Below are positions 44,790-56,954 of a stretch of 64,000 nucleotides of DNA, one piece after another (the stretch's first letter is position 1; the number at the start of each line of letters is the position of its first letter). The notes under the pieces are model-generated. The model was not told the origin of the DNA, did no database searches, and saw nothing but the letters and a program-made list of their open reading frames with translations. The stretch spans positions 25,349,614-25,413,613 of the forward strand of contig OX388321.1 in the NCBI GenBank assembly GCA_947579605.1, written 5' to 3'. This stretch comes from Athripsodes cinereus. Its lineage: Eukaryota; Arthropoda; Insecta; Trichoptera; Leptoceridae. Position numbers and translations under genes: made by a program.

Positions 44790-44935
44790 AGAAACCGTCA
44801 TAAGCCAGTTGACTAACCACACGTAATAAACTTGCCAATCGTTCTATCCGAACAAAAAAATAATACACTCAAAATAGGCAGCACACCTCATCGTTAAACT
44901 GAAGAAAGTGATGTTTTACATTCTAACATGACATT
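44790..44935 (-). repeat. R1 repeat, diverged
   Basis: GCCAGTTGACTAACCACACGTAATAAACTTGCCAATCGTTC..., then CACACCTCATCGTTAAACTGAAG...TGTTTTACATT: R1 middle on the minus strand. Confidence 0.55.
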
Positions 44936-45634
44936 CTAACACTTACAAAAAAGAATGCGAGGGCGATTCCCATTCCAGGCAATACACGAAAAAAAATTAC
45001 TTTGCGTCTAAATGTATGCATAATATTATAAGCTTGCTTTTATGTATATTTTCTTGTACTCGAGCTATTGAAAGTTGCATATCATTAAATACAAGTCATA
45101 ATCTGACATGCGATTGGTATCCAACACATAAAATTATTAAATATTGAATACCTGATATTGTGAAAAGTATTATATATTGACAGAGTTGCAATGCAGTCAG
45201 GCTGTCGCAGTTGGCTGCACATGGTATGCCATCACATCATATACCATCACATCACATATAATGTATCTCGTACCATAACATGTTTATGTAGATATGTAGT
45301 TAATGTTGTTATTGCACGTTCAATGTAAGCTTCATTTATTCGAAGCTCAAACTTGGATCATTACCATAGTTTTGTTCAACTATTAATTTGTTATTAAGGG
45401 TTTATGCGTTTACAATGAAAAATTAAAAACAAATAGAGACAGCTTGACATTACCAATAGTTCTCTCGATAAAAACATAACATGTATAGGAAAATAACTAG
45501 TCAACAACGACCAAATTTAGATTTGAATATTGTATTATGAGCACTAACGCGACGATAAACATAATTGCAATTTACTAACCACATATATACGTAACAATCA
45601 GACCTTGGACAATTTGAAAGAAGTTATTGTTCAT

Positions 45635-45705
45635 TTTTCCCTAGCCGGGAATCCAATCCAGGATTACCTCCGCACCACACCGGACGTCAATGTCAAGTTT
45701 TCTCG
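45635..45705 (-). repeat. tRNA-like SINE fragment
   Basis: Minus strand: GGTGTGGTGCGGAGGTAATCC...GGATTGGATTCCCGGCTAGGG AAAAATG, resembling the B-box end of lepidopteran tRNA-headed SINEs. Short and decayed. Confidence 0.45.
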
Positions 45706-45959
45706 ACAAAAGCGCTCTAGTAATAAATAATTTCATTATACCTAAGTGTGAGAAATAGAGAGTATTGTTGTTTAAAACATTTTTTTAAATTCTATTAATT
45801 AGTAAAAAACATTAAGTATAAAATAAATATTCAATTATATTATTTGGCTCAAAACAAGTTTACGGGAATCACGCAACTTGACCACGTGGACTAAACATTC
45901 AAGGCCGCATGGTGAGTAAAAAGAAATGGGTGAGTTTGCATGAGAAAACATTTAAATGT

Positions 45960-46050
45960 ACAGGAAGCAAAAAAAGTACGTAAGGATCAAATTGGTGTTT
46001 CGTTTTCTTTGCCTACTCCACAATGAATGCGGTGTGAAGAAATATTAATA
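45960..46050 (+). pseudogene. RTE-type LINE tail remnant
   Basis: CAGGAAGCAAAAAAAGTACGTAAGGATC aligns with the EAKDVCKD codons of the 41.5-kb RTE, followed by TTTCTTTGCCTACTCC and ATGCGGTGTGA. Confidence 0.55.
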
Positions 46051-46094
46051 TGATAGAAGAAACAAAGTTTAAAACATGTTTTTAATAATACATT

Positions 46095-46145
46095 AGTAAG
46101 AACTTCCATCAAGTATATCTAATCGTTTGAAAATAATGAGTTCTT
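46095..46145 (+). repeat. S1-type ATG-tail remnant
   Basis: AAGAACTTCCATCAAGTATATC...GTTTGAAAATAATGAG resembles ATGAATTTCCACCAAGTACC...GGTTGAAAATATC at 41324. The ATG and hairpin are lost. Confidence 0.35.
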
Positions 46146-46149
46146 AATC

Positions 46150-47190
46150 TCAAACTGTTAAAATTTTGAAACATTATCACATACACCAACTTGATTGTGC
46201 AATGACGATATCATATTATATATATTCATTTATGCTATGCAGTGAACATTTTGTTATATTATTATATATTATCATAAAGTTGTATGTTCATAGGTACATT
46301 GTAATATTGCATGAATTACACATCACAAGTATTATTAATTTCACTAAACGAGAATGAATGTGATAGAATTTCAGGCAGACAGCTATGTAAGTTTATTTAT
46401 TTATTTCAATTTTACTGGATACATACAGTTGATACAAAAAAAACAATGGTCTATAACATATTTAGCAATAAGCAAACCAGTGAAGATCCCTATATTACCC
46501 TTATGTGCTCTACAAAACATACATAACTAAACACAACAGATAAAATCAACAAACAATTACAATAGAATAGAGTAAATTATGTTAACAAAATTAATAGAAT
46601 AAAATGTTAAGGAAGTTGTTAAGGATTTATTCCATGGCATACTAATTTTGTCTATGAAAACATATAATGTATAGATGTCAACTTTCCTTCTTTCTTCTGT
46701 GCTAAATCTTGTAAGAGTGAACACTGTATTTTGCTGTGCTCTCTATATTAAAAATAAAAGTCAATACTTAAGTAATATAAAATTATATTTTATTTCAAAT
46801 TAATAAAAGTGAACCTTCAATCCATAAAGAACATCAAGATAAGTAGTTATTTATATCATTATTCAACACTGAATTCATACTCTTGGAATAATGATGGTCC
46901 TAAAAAAAGTAAGATGCATTGATCGACCTCAAAAAGGGGGATAAAAATGGATGTATGCAGAGGTAATACACAAGAATATCAGAAAAGCTTACAAAAAGTC
47001 TATGTCCAGCAGTGAAGAGAAAGTTAATTAGAAAGAGAGTTATTGAAATTAACATTTTAATTATTTGATCATCATTCGCTCGCAACATCTTTTTGTATAA
47101 AGAAGATGTAATCACTTCCGCAGATTATTGAAACTTTATTAATAATACTCGTATAACTAGTAAATTTACCGGAAAATATTCTATGCATTA
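46150..47190. other. No recognised gene
   Basis: 46395-46620 has an (ATTT)n start and A-rich body like an inverted LINE 3' UTR. Nothing else can be named. Confidence 0.4.
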
Positions 47191-48109
47191 GGTAGGTGGG
47201 CATTTTCAGATTTTTTTGCTATGAGTATAACGTACGCATCTCGAGAATTCAAAATTGTTTCTTAAATGACCAATTATTTCAGTTTTGCCCGAAATCACAA
47301 TTATTGATAAAATTATGATTTTTTTCTTAGTTAAGCATAAAAATAACAGGTAACTATTTAAATTTTGCAAGTTAATGTGTAAATAAATAACACGGAATGA
47401 TGTATTTCAACATGTCTTCAGCGTACCTCTCAACTTTAACAACAAAATTATATTTGTCTGCCCATTATATTCACAGGTTTTATGACTTCATTTAAAACTT
47501 AATTGTCTCTAAATTCAATAAAGTCCCATAAAATATCATAAAGCAAACCAGAAATATGTTAAATATGTATTTTTTTCCTGTCCTTCAAATTACAAAAAGT
47601 GGAATTCCTATTACGTCACGGCCATTCTAAACCTCTATTTTACTTATTTTGGTCAAATCGAGTGTCGATTATAATTAATGGCAACATTATATTAGTCTAT
47701 GAATGCCGCTATATTGTGTAAAAACGTCGGTTGTGCAGATTCTTGTGACGAAACTGGTCCACATTGTTGCTCACTAAAATTGGTGTTCCATTACGAACGC
47801 AGATTTCTAAGGTAAGTTAAGAGTTTATTTGTTTCTTTTGGACTCTAATTACATATTAAATATTGTTCATTTTGAATTACAAGTCGAATGCATCCTTATA
47901 TTCACTAACAAGGTGTAAACATGTGGATGAACAGAGATCGATACTTATACGTCACGTCCATTACGGAACGTTATGTATTGGTGGAAAAAAACTGTCACGT
48001 AATGGAATTGTAAAGCCTAGCTTACATTGAATATTTTAATCTTCCGACTATATTAAAAGATGTTAATAATTATAATTTTTTGACATTGCATACGAGATCA
48101 TAATATTAC

Positions 48110-48366
48110 TACTACTACTACTACTACTATACCATCACGGCATATCCCACAAGTGGGGTAGCCAGCAGACCAGCTGCATATAATAAACATGCAAGATGTC
48201 CTCTCCGTGTCAATATAAAATCAAGCCATTCAGGATGGATGGCAAGCCTCATCGCTGAATTTAAGATGTAAAATGTCTTATTTTTTCGAACACCTGCCTT
48301 TTACAGGACACTCGAAAACTTACGAATAAGAGTGGGAGACCAATTCTTTACCGGGTGCTCCACGGG
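48110..48366 (-). mobile_element. R1 retroelement, near-complete, 10-bp TSD
   Basis: Flanked by ATAATATTAC (48100-48109 and 48367-48376). The minus strand reads CCCGTGGAGCACCCGGTAAAGAATTGG, ... GTTTTCGAGTGTCCTGTAAAAGGCAGGTGTTCG, ... CCATCCTGAATGGC, ... CTGGCTACCCCACTTGTGGGATATGCCGTGATGGTATAG and (TAG)n. It starts 11 bases later than the 17.3-kb copy. Confidence 0.85.
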
Positions 48367-48474
48367 ATAATATTACTTTTTATAAACTGACATATGAATA
48401 TAATTGCTATTATCATTTTTTTACTTATTGTTTATATTATTTTGGATTTAATTGTTATTATTTTTTTTCTCTTT

Positions 48475-48535
48475 ATTAACATGTAAAAGGCGAAAGCCGT
48501 GAATATGCATTAATAAATAAATAAAATATATAAAA
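48475..48535 (+). repeat. LINE 3' end with AAAT tail
   Basis: ACATGTAAAAGGCGAAAGCCGTGAATATGC followed by AATAAATAAAT, the same family as 28840-28902. Confidence 0.65.
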
Positions 48536-48907
48536 AAAAAACAAAAAACTTATCTCGGATTTTCGACTGATATAATTAATGAATATTATTATCATGCGAC
48601 GTTAGCTTTACTTTTCCATTACGTAACGAGAGACTTCCTATTACGTTACTGTCCTATTATATCTCCGACTATTTTTTTTAGATTTTATTCCAACAACTGA
48701 TACAACTGTATTATTGTAAAATATAAAATATAGTATGTGAACTGAACTGTTGTTGGAAAGTGCAAATCACCAACAAATTTGCCATAATTAGTGTAGAATA
48801 TAAGAAAACTCATTACTGTATAGTACAAAACGTAACGTAATGGACCAATTGGACAGAAAATGTGACATTTTTCGTTATTTTCCTAATAAAATTATATATT
48901 TTCTTAA

Positions 48908-50445
48908 CCTTTCCCTTACGGCCGCAAAAAAATCCACGCGCTCCGGTGATGTACACTCAGTGTACATTATTGAATTACTTGTTTTTTTAGTCATAAAAAT
49001 GGAATATTTTACATTTTTTTGCTTTTACCAGCAATTATAAAGATTGTATCTACATATAAATGTGAATATATGTATCAAATATTATATTATAAGGACTGAA
49101 AAATGGAAAAAAAACATCGGAACATGCAAAATAATGATCGTCATAAATTTGAGTAACAATCCACACGTCCATCCGGCGTCTAGAACAGCAGCAAACTAAT
49201 GAAAGAATGAGACGACACGAGTGCAGTGCGTAATGATCTACTGCGCAGCGTTCTTCAACGGATAATATTTGCGACAACGACAAGGTGTTTCAAATAAAAT
49301 ATAATATTTTATATATACGACATGAAATTAATATTAAATTTATTATTAAATTACACAATCAGTTAGAAATATGATCACATGTAATAAATACGGTATTTAA
49401 TGTACATGTACTTAAAATTATTATTTTTTATAACAGAATTAAAAATAAACATAATACGATATAACCGTGAACATTTTTGAACATACATAATGCTTAGATA
49501 CGAAGTTATTAATCAAGAGGTAAATAAAACCTAATAAATATTATTGATCTTATGCATACCTACACTTAATGATAAATATGTCAATCTCTAAAAGTCAACA
49601 GAATAATATGGATGTACCTAACTAAACATTATCATACACAAGTAAGAAAACAAAATTATAAACAAGTAAGTACATAAATAATTCATAAGTTTCGCACATC
49701 AAAATTATTGTGTAAGTGCCTACCTAAATGGAAATAAAATATTTTAATTTAAAATAACATAAAATATATTATCAATGAGCGCAATGTAGCAAAAAAATAA
49801 AATAAAACAATAATGGAAATATTTTTGATAAAATAACAAATAAATAAATAAAAAAATATTCCTTACACAAACATTAGGATGCTTAAAAGGAGTGGAGTAT
49901 ATTGTCTAAAATGTGTTTATATGTGAAATGTTGATTTATGATTACATGTTTAGAATTTAAATAACATTAAAAATAAATAAATATTTATCGGAATTAGGGA
50001 TCACAAATACTTTATTATCACTCTGTAGACAACACTAACATACCAAGGATACGAAATGACTCACGCACACAGCTAATGTGTCGCCAGGAGTACAACGAAG
50101 ATGAGCCGCGGTGTCAAAATGTTGTACTAAAAATTACATACCTAAAATACAGTTTGAGTCGATCATAGCGCCAGGATTATTCATCATGTTCATTAAAGTA
50201 TGTTATACACATTTTCGCGCCATAAATACAAATATGCATACGACAAATTTTCGCCGGATTCAACTACAAAATATTTTATTGTGTCGCAACCAATAAATAT
50301 TTTTATTTCGCGATTCTTTTATTCAATTAACAAATATATGACGGAGGATTAGCTAAAATATCATAAATGGGATTAGCGTATTTACGAAGATATTCACACA
50401 ATAAGGGGCAATGTCAACGTAGTGTACATCACAGGACAGCGAAAG
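48908..50445. mobile_element. Possible piggyBac-like element (TTAA-flanked)
   Basis: TTAA at 48904-48907, then CCTTTCCCTTACGG. On the right, GGACAGCGAAAG and TTAA at 50446-50449. An inner inverted repeat GTGATGTACACT..GT..ACATT (19 of 23 matches) begins about 13 bases from the right end but 37 from the left. piggyBac also has asymmetrically spaced inner repeats. The terminal repeats match only with a gap and no transposase frame is present, so this is tentative. Confidence 0.4.
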
Positions 50446-50739
50446 TTAAAGAATGTTGTGATTATAACTATATTAAATACTTTCGACAACTATTCACTAA
50501 AATGTTTTTATTTAAAACCCCGTTGAATTGTGTGATGTAATGGAAATTTCTTGAGATATTTCTTCACCAAAACGCATTTCCTGACAAAAAGAAAACACAA
50601 AACTTAAAAGTAATTGATTTCTCACGTCCGTTACTGTTGTATATATATTTTAAATACAAAATCAGGCATAATTTGTTACACATACTTTTTTAGGTTCCAC
50701 TTCGTAACGAAGCAAAAAAAATTGAAAATGCCCAGGTAC

Positions 50740-53700
50740 TGTCTTAAATCCTTGCGCATTTAAATTAATTAAAATCACGGCATTGCCAGTTGGAGGGAAA
50801 AAGCAAAGAACTAAAAATATGAAGTATCGATTAATAGTCTCGAGCAGTAGGTACCTACGTAGGTACGTAGAAGGGATTGTGTGAGCATGATGATTTATCT
50901 AAACGAAATATTTACATTAATAATCTTTTCCTTCTAGCGTCTGTCAAGTTTTATTTACAAAGACTGATCACTTGTTACAGAACGTTTCTTATTCTGAGCA
51001 AACCAAATCTTTCCTCTCACCTCACTCTTGTTCGACTGCGTGCATTATGAAGTTAAAATATCTGCCCCATTCCAAGACATTTTTGACCAAATCTTTTTAT
51101 CTATAACGAATCTTATTTGCATTATAATTTAGGAAGTAGGTATGTAATTTTACTAACGTTAAAATTATTTCTGGTAACATATTATGTAGTTACCTATGCA
51201 TGTATGTAGTTTAATAGGTGTGTTTGCAGTTAATATGTTTTGATATATTTTGTAGCATGTAGGTATGTATGTACCTATACATAGTTTGGCTGTTGTAAGA
51301 CCTGATTGACGTTATAACGGATTATCGGTTGTTAGGATAAGGCTGTGTACATGGCAGGGGAGGTTCCCGCGTCAACCAGAAAATTATTAACAATTTCCGT
51401 CACACAACACATACAAATACATACTATTTAAACTAAGCAGTGACGGCACTAATTTTTTTTTATTGGTTGTCCTTTCGTAATGAATATTTGTAATCGATAT
51501 ATAGTAGTATTATTTAATCTATTATTTGGTTGCATTCAAGATTTTTTGTGATATGCGTTAATTTTTTCAATAGGTACCTTCCTTTCTTTAACAATTAAAA
51601 ATAAAATAAAAAATAGAATTATTTTTGTTGTAGGTACGTTTTCACATGGTACAAATGGCAAGTTTATTGCCAGCAGGCTATTTCTAACAACAAACCAGTT
51701 GTATAGTTGAGACACATGTTTACAATCAAAAACAATATTTAAGTGAAACAGAATACACACTCACACACGAAACAACAAATAAAATATATTTATATATCTA
51801 TAGATAAGAAGAAAATAATACATATAAATAAGATAAGGGAAGGAAACGTTTTATTTAGTGTAATATTAAGTGTTTTATTTGCTCTTGTACCTCCTTGTAA
51901 ACGTTATGTAGATACTTATATGTATCTTGAAATGTACTTAATAGGTTTATGCCGTGAATTTTTGTAAAGTAAAAAATAAAATGAATAAATATAAATAAAT
52001 TGAGTTCGAGAAACTATGTGACGTGGAGAAGAAAATTTGCAGTCATCTACACATTTTTGAAGCATGTGGTCCTATTTCGCACATGTGAATAGTACGCCAT
52101 TGTTACTAAGGTAGATATTCTACACTCTCTCTTTAACGTTAACAATATGACTGTATGTGTGTACGGAAAATGTACATAAATATTATAGACTCATTCATAC
52201 ACTATGATTATAATATTTAATATATTCACACTATTTATTAGACAGAAAGGATTAAACATCTAATCATATTTACCTAGCTTATAAACATTTTACATACAAA
52301 GCAAACATAATATATGGATACACACATAGCTACAATTTATAGGTACGGAGCAATTTGAATATATTCGCCAACATCCACATTTTGCTAACATGTAATGTGA
52401 CTTATACACTTCCATTAAAACAGATCTGAGTAATCTCTATGAGAGAAAGTCTGGTTAGTTACACCATTTAGAGCTCAAGAATGACTGTACCGATTTGAAT
52501 GATCTCTGATTTGTTGGATTCTTCTCCACCCCGAATAGCCGATTAGGTAGCTATTAAAATATCTAGAAAATTATTTACGCCATACATTTTTAATTTCAAT
52601 AAAAAAAGTTAAGAGAATTATACATAATCAAACATCTGTGGTTCTGAAATTTCAATATTGAAAAAATCATGGATGAGAATTTTCATAAATTTAAAATGGA
52701 TTGGTATCTACCAAAAAAAATAGTATCTAGGTACATATATTACAGCAGATAATAAATAAACAAATCGGAGTTAAGTAAAATTGCTCAACATAAATGAATC
52801 TTATTTTTTTATATTATACCTACGATGACACACTTGAACAATCACGGGAGATTGTAAAGAGATTAAAAATAATAATCATTCATTGATTGTTAGGCGGTAT
52901 GAAGTTCGCTGGGTCAGCTCGTAATTAATTAAATGTTAATGATATTTGATAATTGATATGAATGGTTTCCGATAACCTGGACGTATATCTTTCACAACAT
53001 TCCGTTCCTACAACATATGAATAAAACATATTATCCACATTTTATTCATAGCGTGAACACAATAAACTTAGAGTTTTGTATTAAAGAATAATCTGATCAT
53101 GACATTATAATAAATTATTTATTTCACTACACGAGTAATTTCAATTTATTTTTAATCAATCTTTAATTAAATTAAAATTCTTCCTACTCACCCATTTCTA
53201 GGAAAATAATTAACTTTAAATATTTTGTATATAGGCAATAGGCATTGTATTACTGTAACGATTGTATGGACAGAACATTCAGCTGTAAATAGCTATTGAT
53301 ATCGTTAACCAAATTAATCCCAAAGCGGTTAACGAAAAAGCTAACTTTGTTACGAATCAAGTAATTGATATCTTTGAAATTGTAATGCAAATTACAAAAT
53401 AAAAACTGTCCCCATCGCGAAAAAATCGGGAGCTAAGAGCAAGAAAAATATTGATCAAGCTTTCTTAAAAACAACATTTACATTATAGATACCAGCTCTT
53501 CAAAAATTCGTTGAAAAAAAGGTAACGAACTTAATTTAACGAAAGTTCATATAACAGTTAAACAATAAAATTAGATTAACTTAAAAGTAAAAAAAAACAA
53601 TACAATTTACAATTTTAACTGAAGTAAATTAGTTCGTTTATCGTTAAAACCTAATTCTTATTCCTATATACATAAATTGGTACATACATACCTTTACAAA

Positions 53701-53960
53701 AAGCAATATTACATTTTGTTCAAAAATAATTAATTAAAAACCATTACAAAGCATTTGGATTCAATTTGCGTATTACTTCTAATGGTTCAGATGAAAGGAA
53801 ATGTGACGGGGATTTCGTGTAAATTTGTATTAATTCTTAGATTCATTAATGTTATTTACAAAATAAAACACTGCACAGTAACCGAATATCTGATATTTAA
53901 ATGTTTAGAATATTTACTAATTTTTTTATTGATTAACCGGATTTGGGTGCAAATGACAAA
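50740..53960. other. No recognised gene
   Basis: Long AT-rich stretch. 51295-51480 is less AT-rich and may be a decayed element. The open frames here (51536-51760, 51743-51967, 53755-54015) show no known motif. Confidence 0.45.
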
Positions 53961-53965
53961 ACCAA

Positions 53966-54225
53966 ACAGAAACCTCGATTGGAGAACCATGTCAACACAA
54001 TGCAACATTGTGTAAAATCTAATCTAAAGCGTCTCTCGATTGGTGGACCTTACACATCGTGACAGTGAGAATGGTGAAATTGGTGAACGTTGAATTGGTG
54101 AAAGTGATCACTTAAACCAGCCTAGAGCCAATTCGTAAGCGTTGGGACACCTTCCTCACTTTTTCCGATTAGATTTTACACAATGTTGCATTGTGTTGAC
54201 ATGGTTCTCCAATCGAGGTTTCTGT
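53966..54225. mobile_element. MITE, M1 family, best copy (260 bp)
   Basis: Terminal inverted repeats of about 60 bp that match throughout: ACAGAAACCTCGATTGGAG at the left, with its complement at 54225. They enclose CTCGATTGGTGGACCTTACACATCGTGACAGTGAGAATGG and CAGCCTAGAGCCAATTCGTAAGCG. There is no ORF. No obvious target duplication. Confidence 0.9.
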
Positions 54226-54295
54226 CTTATATTTAATTTTTCGTCTGATATTATTTTTTATCCCTGACTCATCTTGTTTAAAATATCCGTTGAAA

Positions 54296-54535
54296 ATGTT
54301 AGACAAAAAAGCACAAAATACTGAAATTCCTATTAGAAAGACGTATTCTAATCATTAGGAAGTTGTATTGGAAAGGATCCGAAGAAACTGGTTTTGCCTT
54401 GCACTCCCAGGTGGATCTTTAAATGACAATTGGATTGAATTGGATCCGGATTCTATTTTACTCTCTATTTCATCTCTAGAAGTCTTTTCAGCTACAAGCC
54501 TTTTCGAGAAAATTGTCTTACAAAAGTGTTCCTAA
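54296..54535 (+). other. Possible decayed coding fragment
   Basis: A frame with one internal TAG reads MLDKKAQNTEIPIRKTYSNH-stop, then EVVLERIRRNWFCLALPGGS, LNDNWIELDPDSILLSIS, FSATSLFEKIVLQKCS-stop. The composition is less AT-rich and more protein-like than the flanks. I do not recognise it, and chance remains likely. Confidence 0.25.
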
Positions 54536-55156
54536 ATATAAGTCTACTAACATCTGAAATATCCGCGGTAGTAGTAGATTCAATATTAGGTATATAATCG
54601 GAACCATTTCTTGGATTGGATGACGTTGAATAATGACTATCTATTAGGATTATATGTATGTATTATTATTTTCTTCCTTCCTCTAGTATTAGTTATCTGC
54701 CAATAATAGTAGAAAATGGATCATACACATTGGGACTTATTGTCAAATAGATTGTGTACAAATGACCGATCATTACGATCATTTGCAAACACAATTGATT
54801 CGCATGAAAAAAAATCGGAAACTTCAACTTACAGCTATCACATCAAATCATTGAAATTTACTATCATAATTTAACACGAGTACAATTTCTCCAACTTCTA
54901 GGTACTTATATAAATGGCATAGAAATTGCTCCGGAGAACCCCCGGCAGAGTAAAATCTTTGAGCGAATTGTTTGATTACCTATTGAAATAGCGTGGATGG
55001 TGAGTTTTTTTTAATATCGATACAGGTGATTTTTAATATCGATATATCGATACAATATCTATGTATGCATTTCATTTCCTTACCAAGTGAATTGTACGAA
55101 AAAAATAAAATTTTGCCTGTGACTCCTAGAAATAACGAAATAAATTAAACAACAAC

Positions 55157-55285
55157 TTGTTAGGACATTGCCAATCTAGCAAGACGAAAGACGTCTCTCT
55201 CGTTAGTAAATCTAATAGTAGAATTAAACATTTGTTTTATTTATTTTGCAATGGAATTCTACTACCTAAACACCGACAGTGAATC
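55157..55285 (+). mobile_element. Snapback-family element lacking its left arm (S2)
   Basis: Starts CTTGTTAGGACATTGCC, then AAGACGAAAGACGTCTCTCTCG, GTAGAATTAAACATTTGTTTTATTTATTTTGC, then ATG at 55251 opening MEFYYLNTDSES-stop. Only the right arm is present, consistent with 5' truncation of a reverse-transcribed copy. Confidence 0.65.
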
Positions 55286-55304
55286 CTAGAAATAAAATAG
55301 GTTT

Positions 55305-55675
55305 TCTACTGTGTTCTCTAATTTTTTGAGTGTCATGTTAAAGGCTGCACTGAGAAAAATATTAACGAAATTTCACAACGAATCATTGGTTCGTACTTTC
55401 AGATTAGAACCAGAGATAGTATAAACGATTTATTAGTACGAATCTATAATATTAACTTTTCGCAAACAAGTCGTTGGGAAATTTCGTTAGTATTTTTCTC
55501 AGTGTGTTCGAGAAAATTTAAAATCTTAAATTTAACAATGAGGTTTGTCACCGATCCTGAATGTGTTGATTTTTTAATGGCACGGTGAGGACAGCTTGCA
55601 TATTTATAACATGTAGCTGGACTTCTGGCTACCTCGCTTGTAGAATATGCCGCGATGGTATAGGAGTACCTACTA
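55305..55675 (+). repeat. R1 repeat interrupted by a MITE
   Basis: R1 block GAGTGTCATGTTAAAGGCTG lies left of the insertion. TGTTCGAGAAAATTTAAAATC, CAATGAGGTTTGTCACCGATCCTGAATGTG, and CGCTTGTAGAATATGCCGCGATGGTATAG continue right of it. Confidence 0.75.
55348..55504. mobile_element. 157-bp MITE nested in R1
   Basis: Terminal inverted repeats CACTGAGAAAAATA(T)TAACGAAATTTC ... GAAATTTCGTTAGTATTTTTCTCAGTG. Removing it restores R1 (AAAGGC-TG-TGTTCG), which suggests a very short duplication, perhaps TG. Confidence 0.85.
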
Positions 55676-56269
55676 GTATAATATTTTGATCTCAACACCT
55701 ATACCTAGTATATATAAATATTTCATAATCTTAGTAGGTATGTATGTAAATATAATGTAGGTATTCTAAAATGTTGATAGAATTATTATGAATATAAAGG
55801 TGAAAGCTAGCATCCAGATAAATGATAAGCCCATAGGGAAGGTGAATTAATATTAATATTTCTTACAACCTCTTAGGGATCTCCCTACCTGTCTGCCTAT
55901 CTATTACAATAATACCTAATATTACCTACCTCGCTACCTAACAAACAAACAAATAATACTTACCTGCTTATAATATTATAATCATACTATTATGATATTA
56001 AATATTCCCAAATAAATAATCTCACTATAGCACCCGTTCTCATAATCATGGAATAATTACCTGCTGCTATTCCATTAGTTGAGTCTGTCTTAGTAAAAAG
56101 ACATAACACACAAATATCTAGAGATTAGAGTTATTTCGATTTTTTTTAAATTTATTTATAAGTTCCATATTGTTCATTGATTATTATTTTAAATACAATC
56201 AACGTAAATTGTTCCCGGCTGTCAATTGTATTTCGGAACCACCACTTGCTAAGAATTTGAATAATTAAA

Positions 56270-56330
56270 ATATAATAATAAAAATAAAAATCTTTATTGC
56301 ACAAAAATAGTATGCAAAGAAAAAAAAACA
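56270..56330 (-). repeat. LINE-type 3' tail (TTATTATAT / AATAAAG)
   Basis: ATAATAATAAAAATAAAAATCTTTATTGCAC resembles an inverted L2/CR1-like tail. A similar string lies at 60222-60250. Confidence 0.4.
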
Positions 56331-56387
56331 TGACATCATTACTACTGAACACACAATATTGTGCAATGCGCGAGTTTATGTTGTTGT

Positions 56388-56450
56388 TTCGTGTTATTTA
56401 ATCTACAGTAGAATGAAAAGCTTGTTTCAATTTATCTAAGTAAGAAAAAA
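56388..56450 (+). repeat. S2-related right-arm fragment
   Basis: GTTATTTAATCTACAGTAGAATGAAAAGCTTGTTTCAATTTATCTAAG matches the right arm at 44.27-44.32 kb. Confidence 0.55.
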
Positions 56451-56667
56451 ATGAACATCTATAATTGTTTATTTATTTTATTTATTTATCACTTGTACAC
56501 GGCGTGAGCCTTTTACACGTTAAACATATAACAAATTAAAAAAAAAAACAATTTGACAGACAATAATAATAAAAATGATAAAAAATGAACTGGTACAAAT
56601 TTATAAAAATAAACATTAAACATTAATAAACATTAAACATTGTTGTCAATATTTCAGATGTAACATC

Positions 56668-56890
56668 ATCATCATCATCATCGCCCTCAACGCTCCTCTC
56701 GGGAGCACAGGGCATAAACCAGCCTCCTCCATTCAGAGCGTCTCTGTGCCAATTGCGTCACCTCTTTCCACGACATTCCTTGCGCTCTGATATCGTTGTC
56801 ATAGGAACGGTGTATTGTGAAAGAGGGACGCCCGGGCCGACGGAACCCCTGCGGACGGAAAAACAGTGCTCTTTTTGGCCAACTGTATAT
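56668..56890 (-). mobile_element. LINE, 5'-truncated, (GAT)n tail, 10-bp TSD
   Basis: GATGTAACAT flanks it at 56658-56667 and 56891-56900. The minus-strand frame (from 56890 to 56687) reads RPQGFRRPGRPSFTIHRSYD, NDIRAQGMSWKEVTQLAQRR, SEWRRLVYALCSREER-stop, the C-terminus of a LINE polymerase. Then GGGCGATGATGATG. It is the same family as 29974-30119 and uninterrupted, hence fairly young. Confidence 0.85.
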
Positions 56891-56954
56891 GATGTAACAT
56901 GGCATACCTAAATTATTTTTTTAGTAAATTTTTGTTAAGCCATGGATAAGGCTA

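Larger units (their letters stand above)
47198..50733. mobile_element. Possible 3.5-kb inverted-repeat transposon with reiterated TTACGT motif
   Basis: The left end GGGCATTTTCAGATTTTTTTGCT and the complement of the right end GGGCATTTTCAATTTTTTTTGCT match at 21 of 23 positions. AGGT flanks both outer sides. Between them, a motif close to TCC[AT]TTACGTNACG recurs at about 47600, 47790, 47960, 47993, 48616, 48648 and 48830, and more weakly at 50627 and 50698, on both strands. Two other elements seem nested inside (48110-48366 and 48908-50445). No transposase frame was found. Confidence 0.5.

Noticed and set aside
47700..47815. Short Cys-rich exon (ATG at 47700, ending at a GTAAG donor)
   Set aside because: Only about 38 codons, no upstream or downstream partner exon, and it lies within the TTACGT-motif element.
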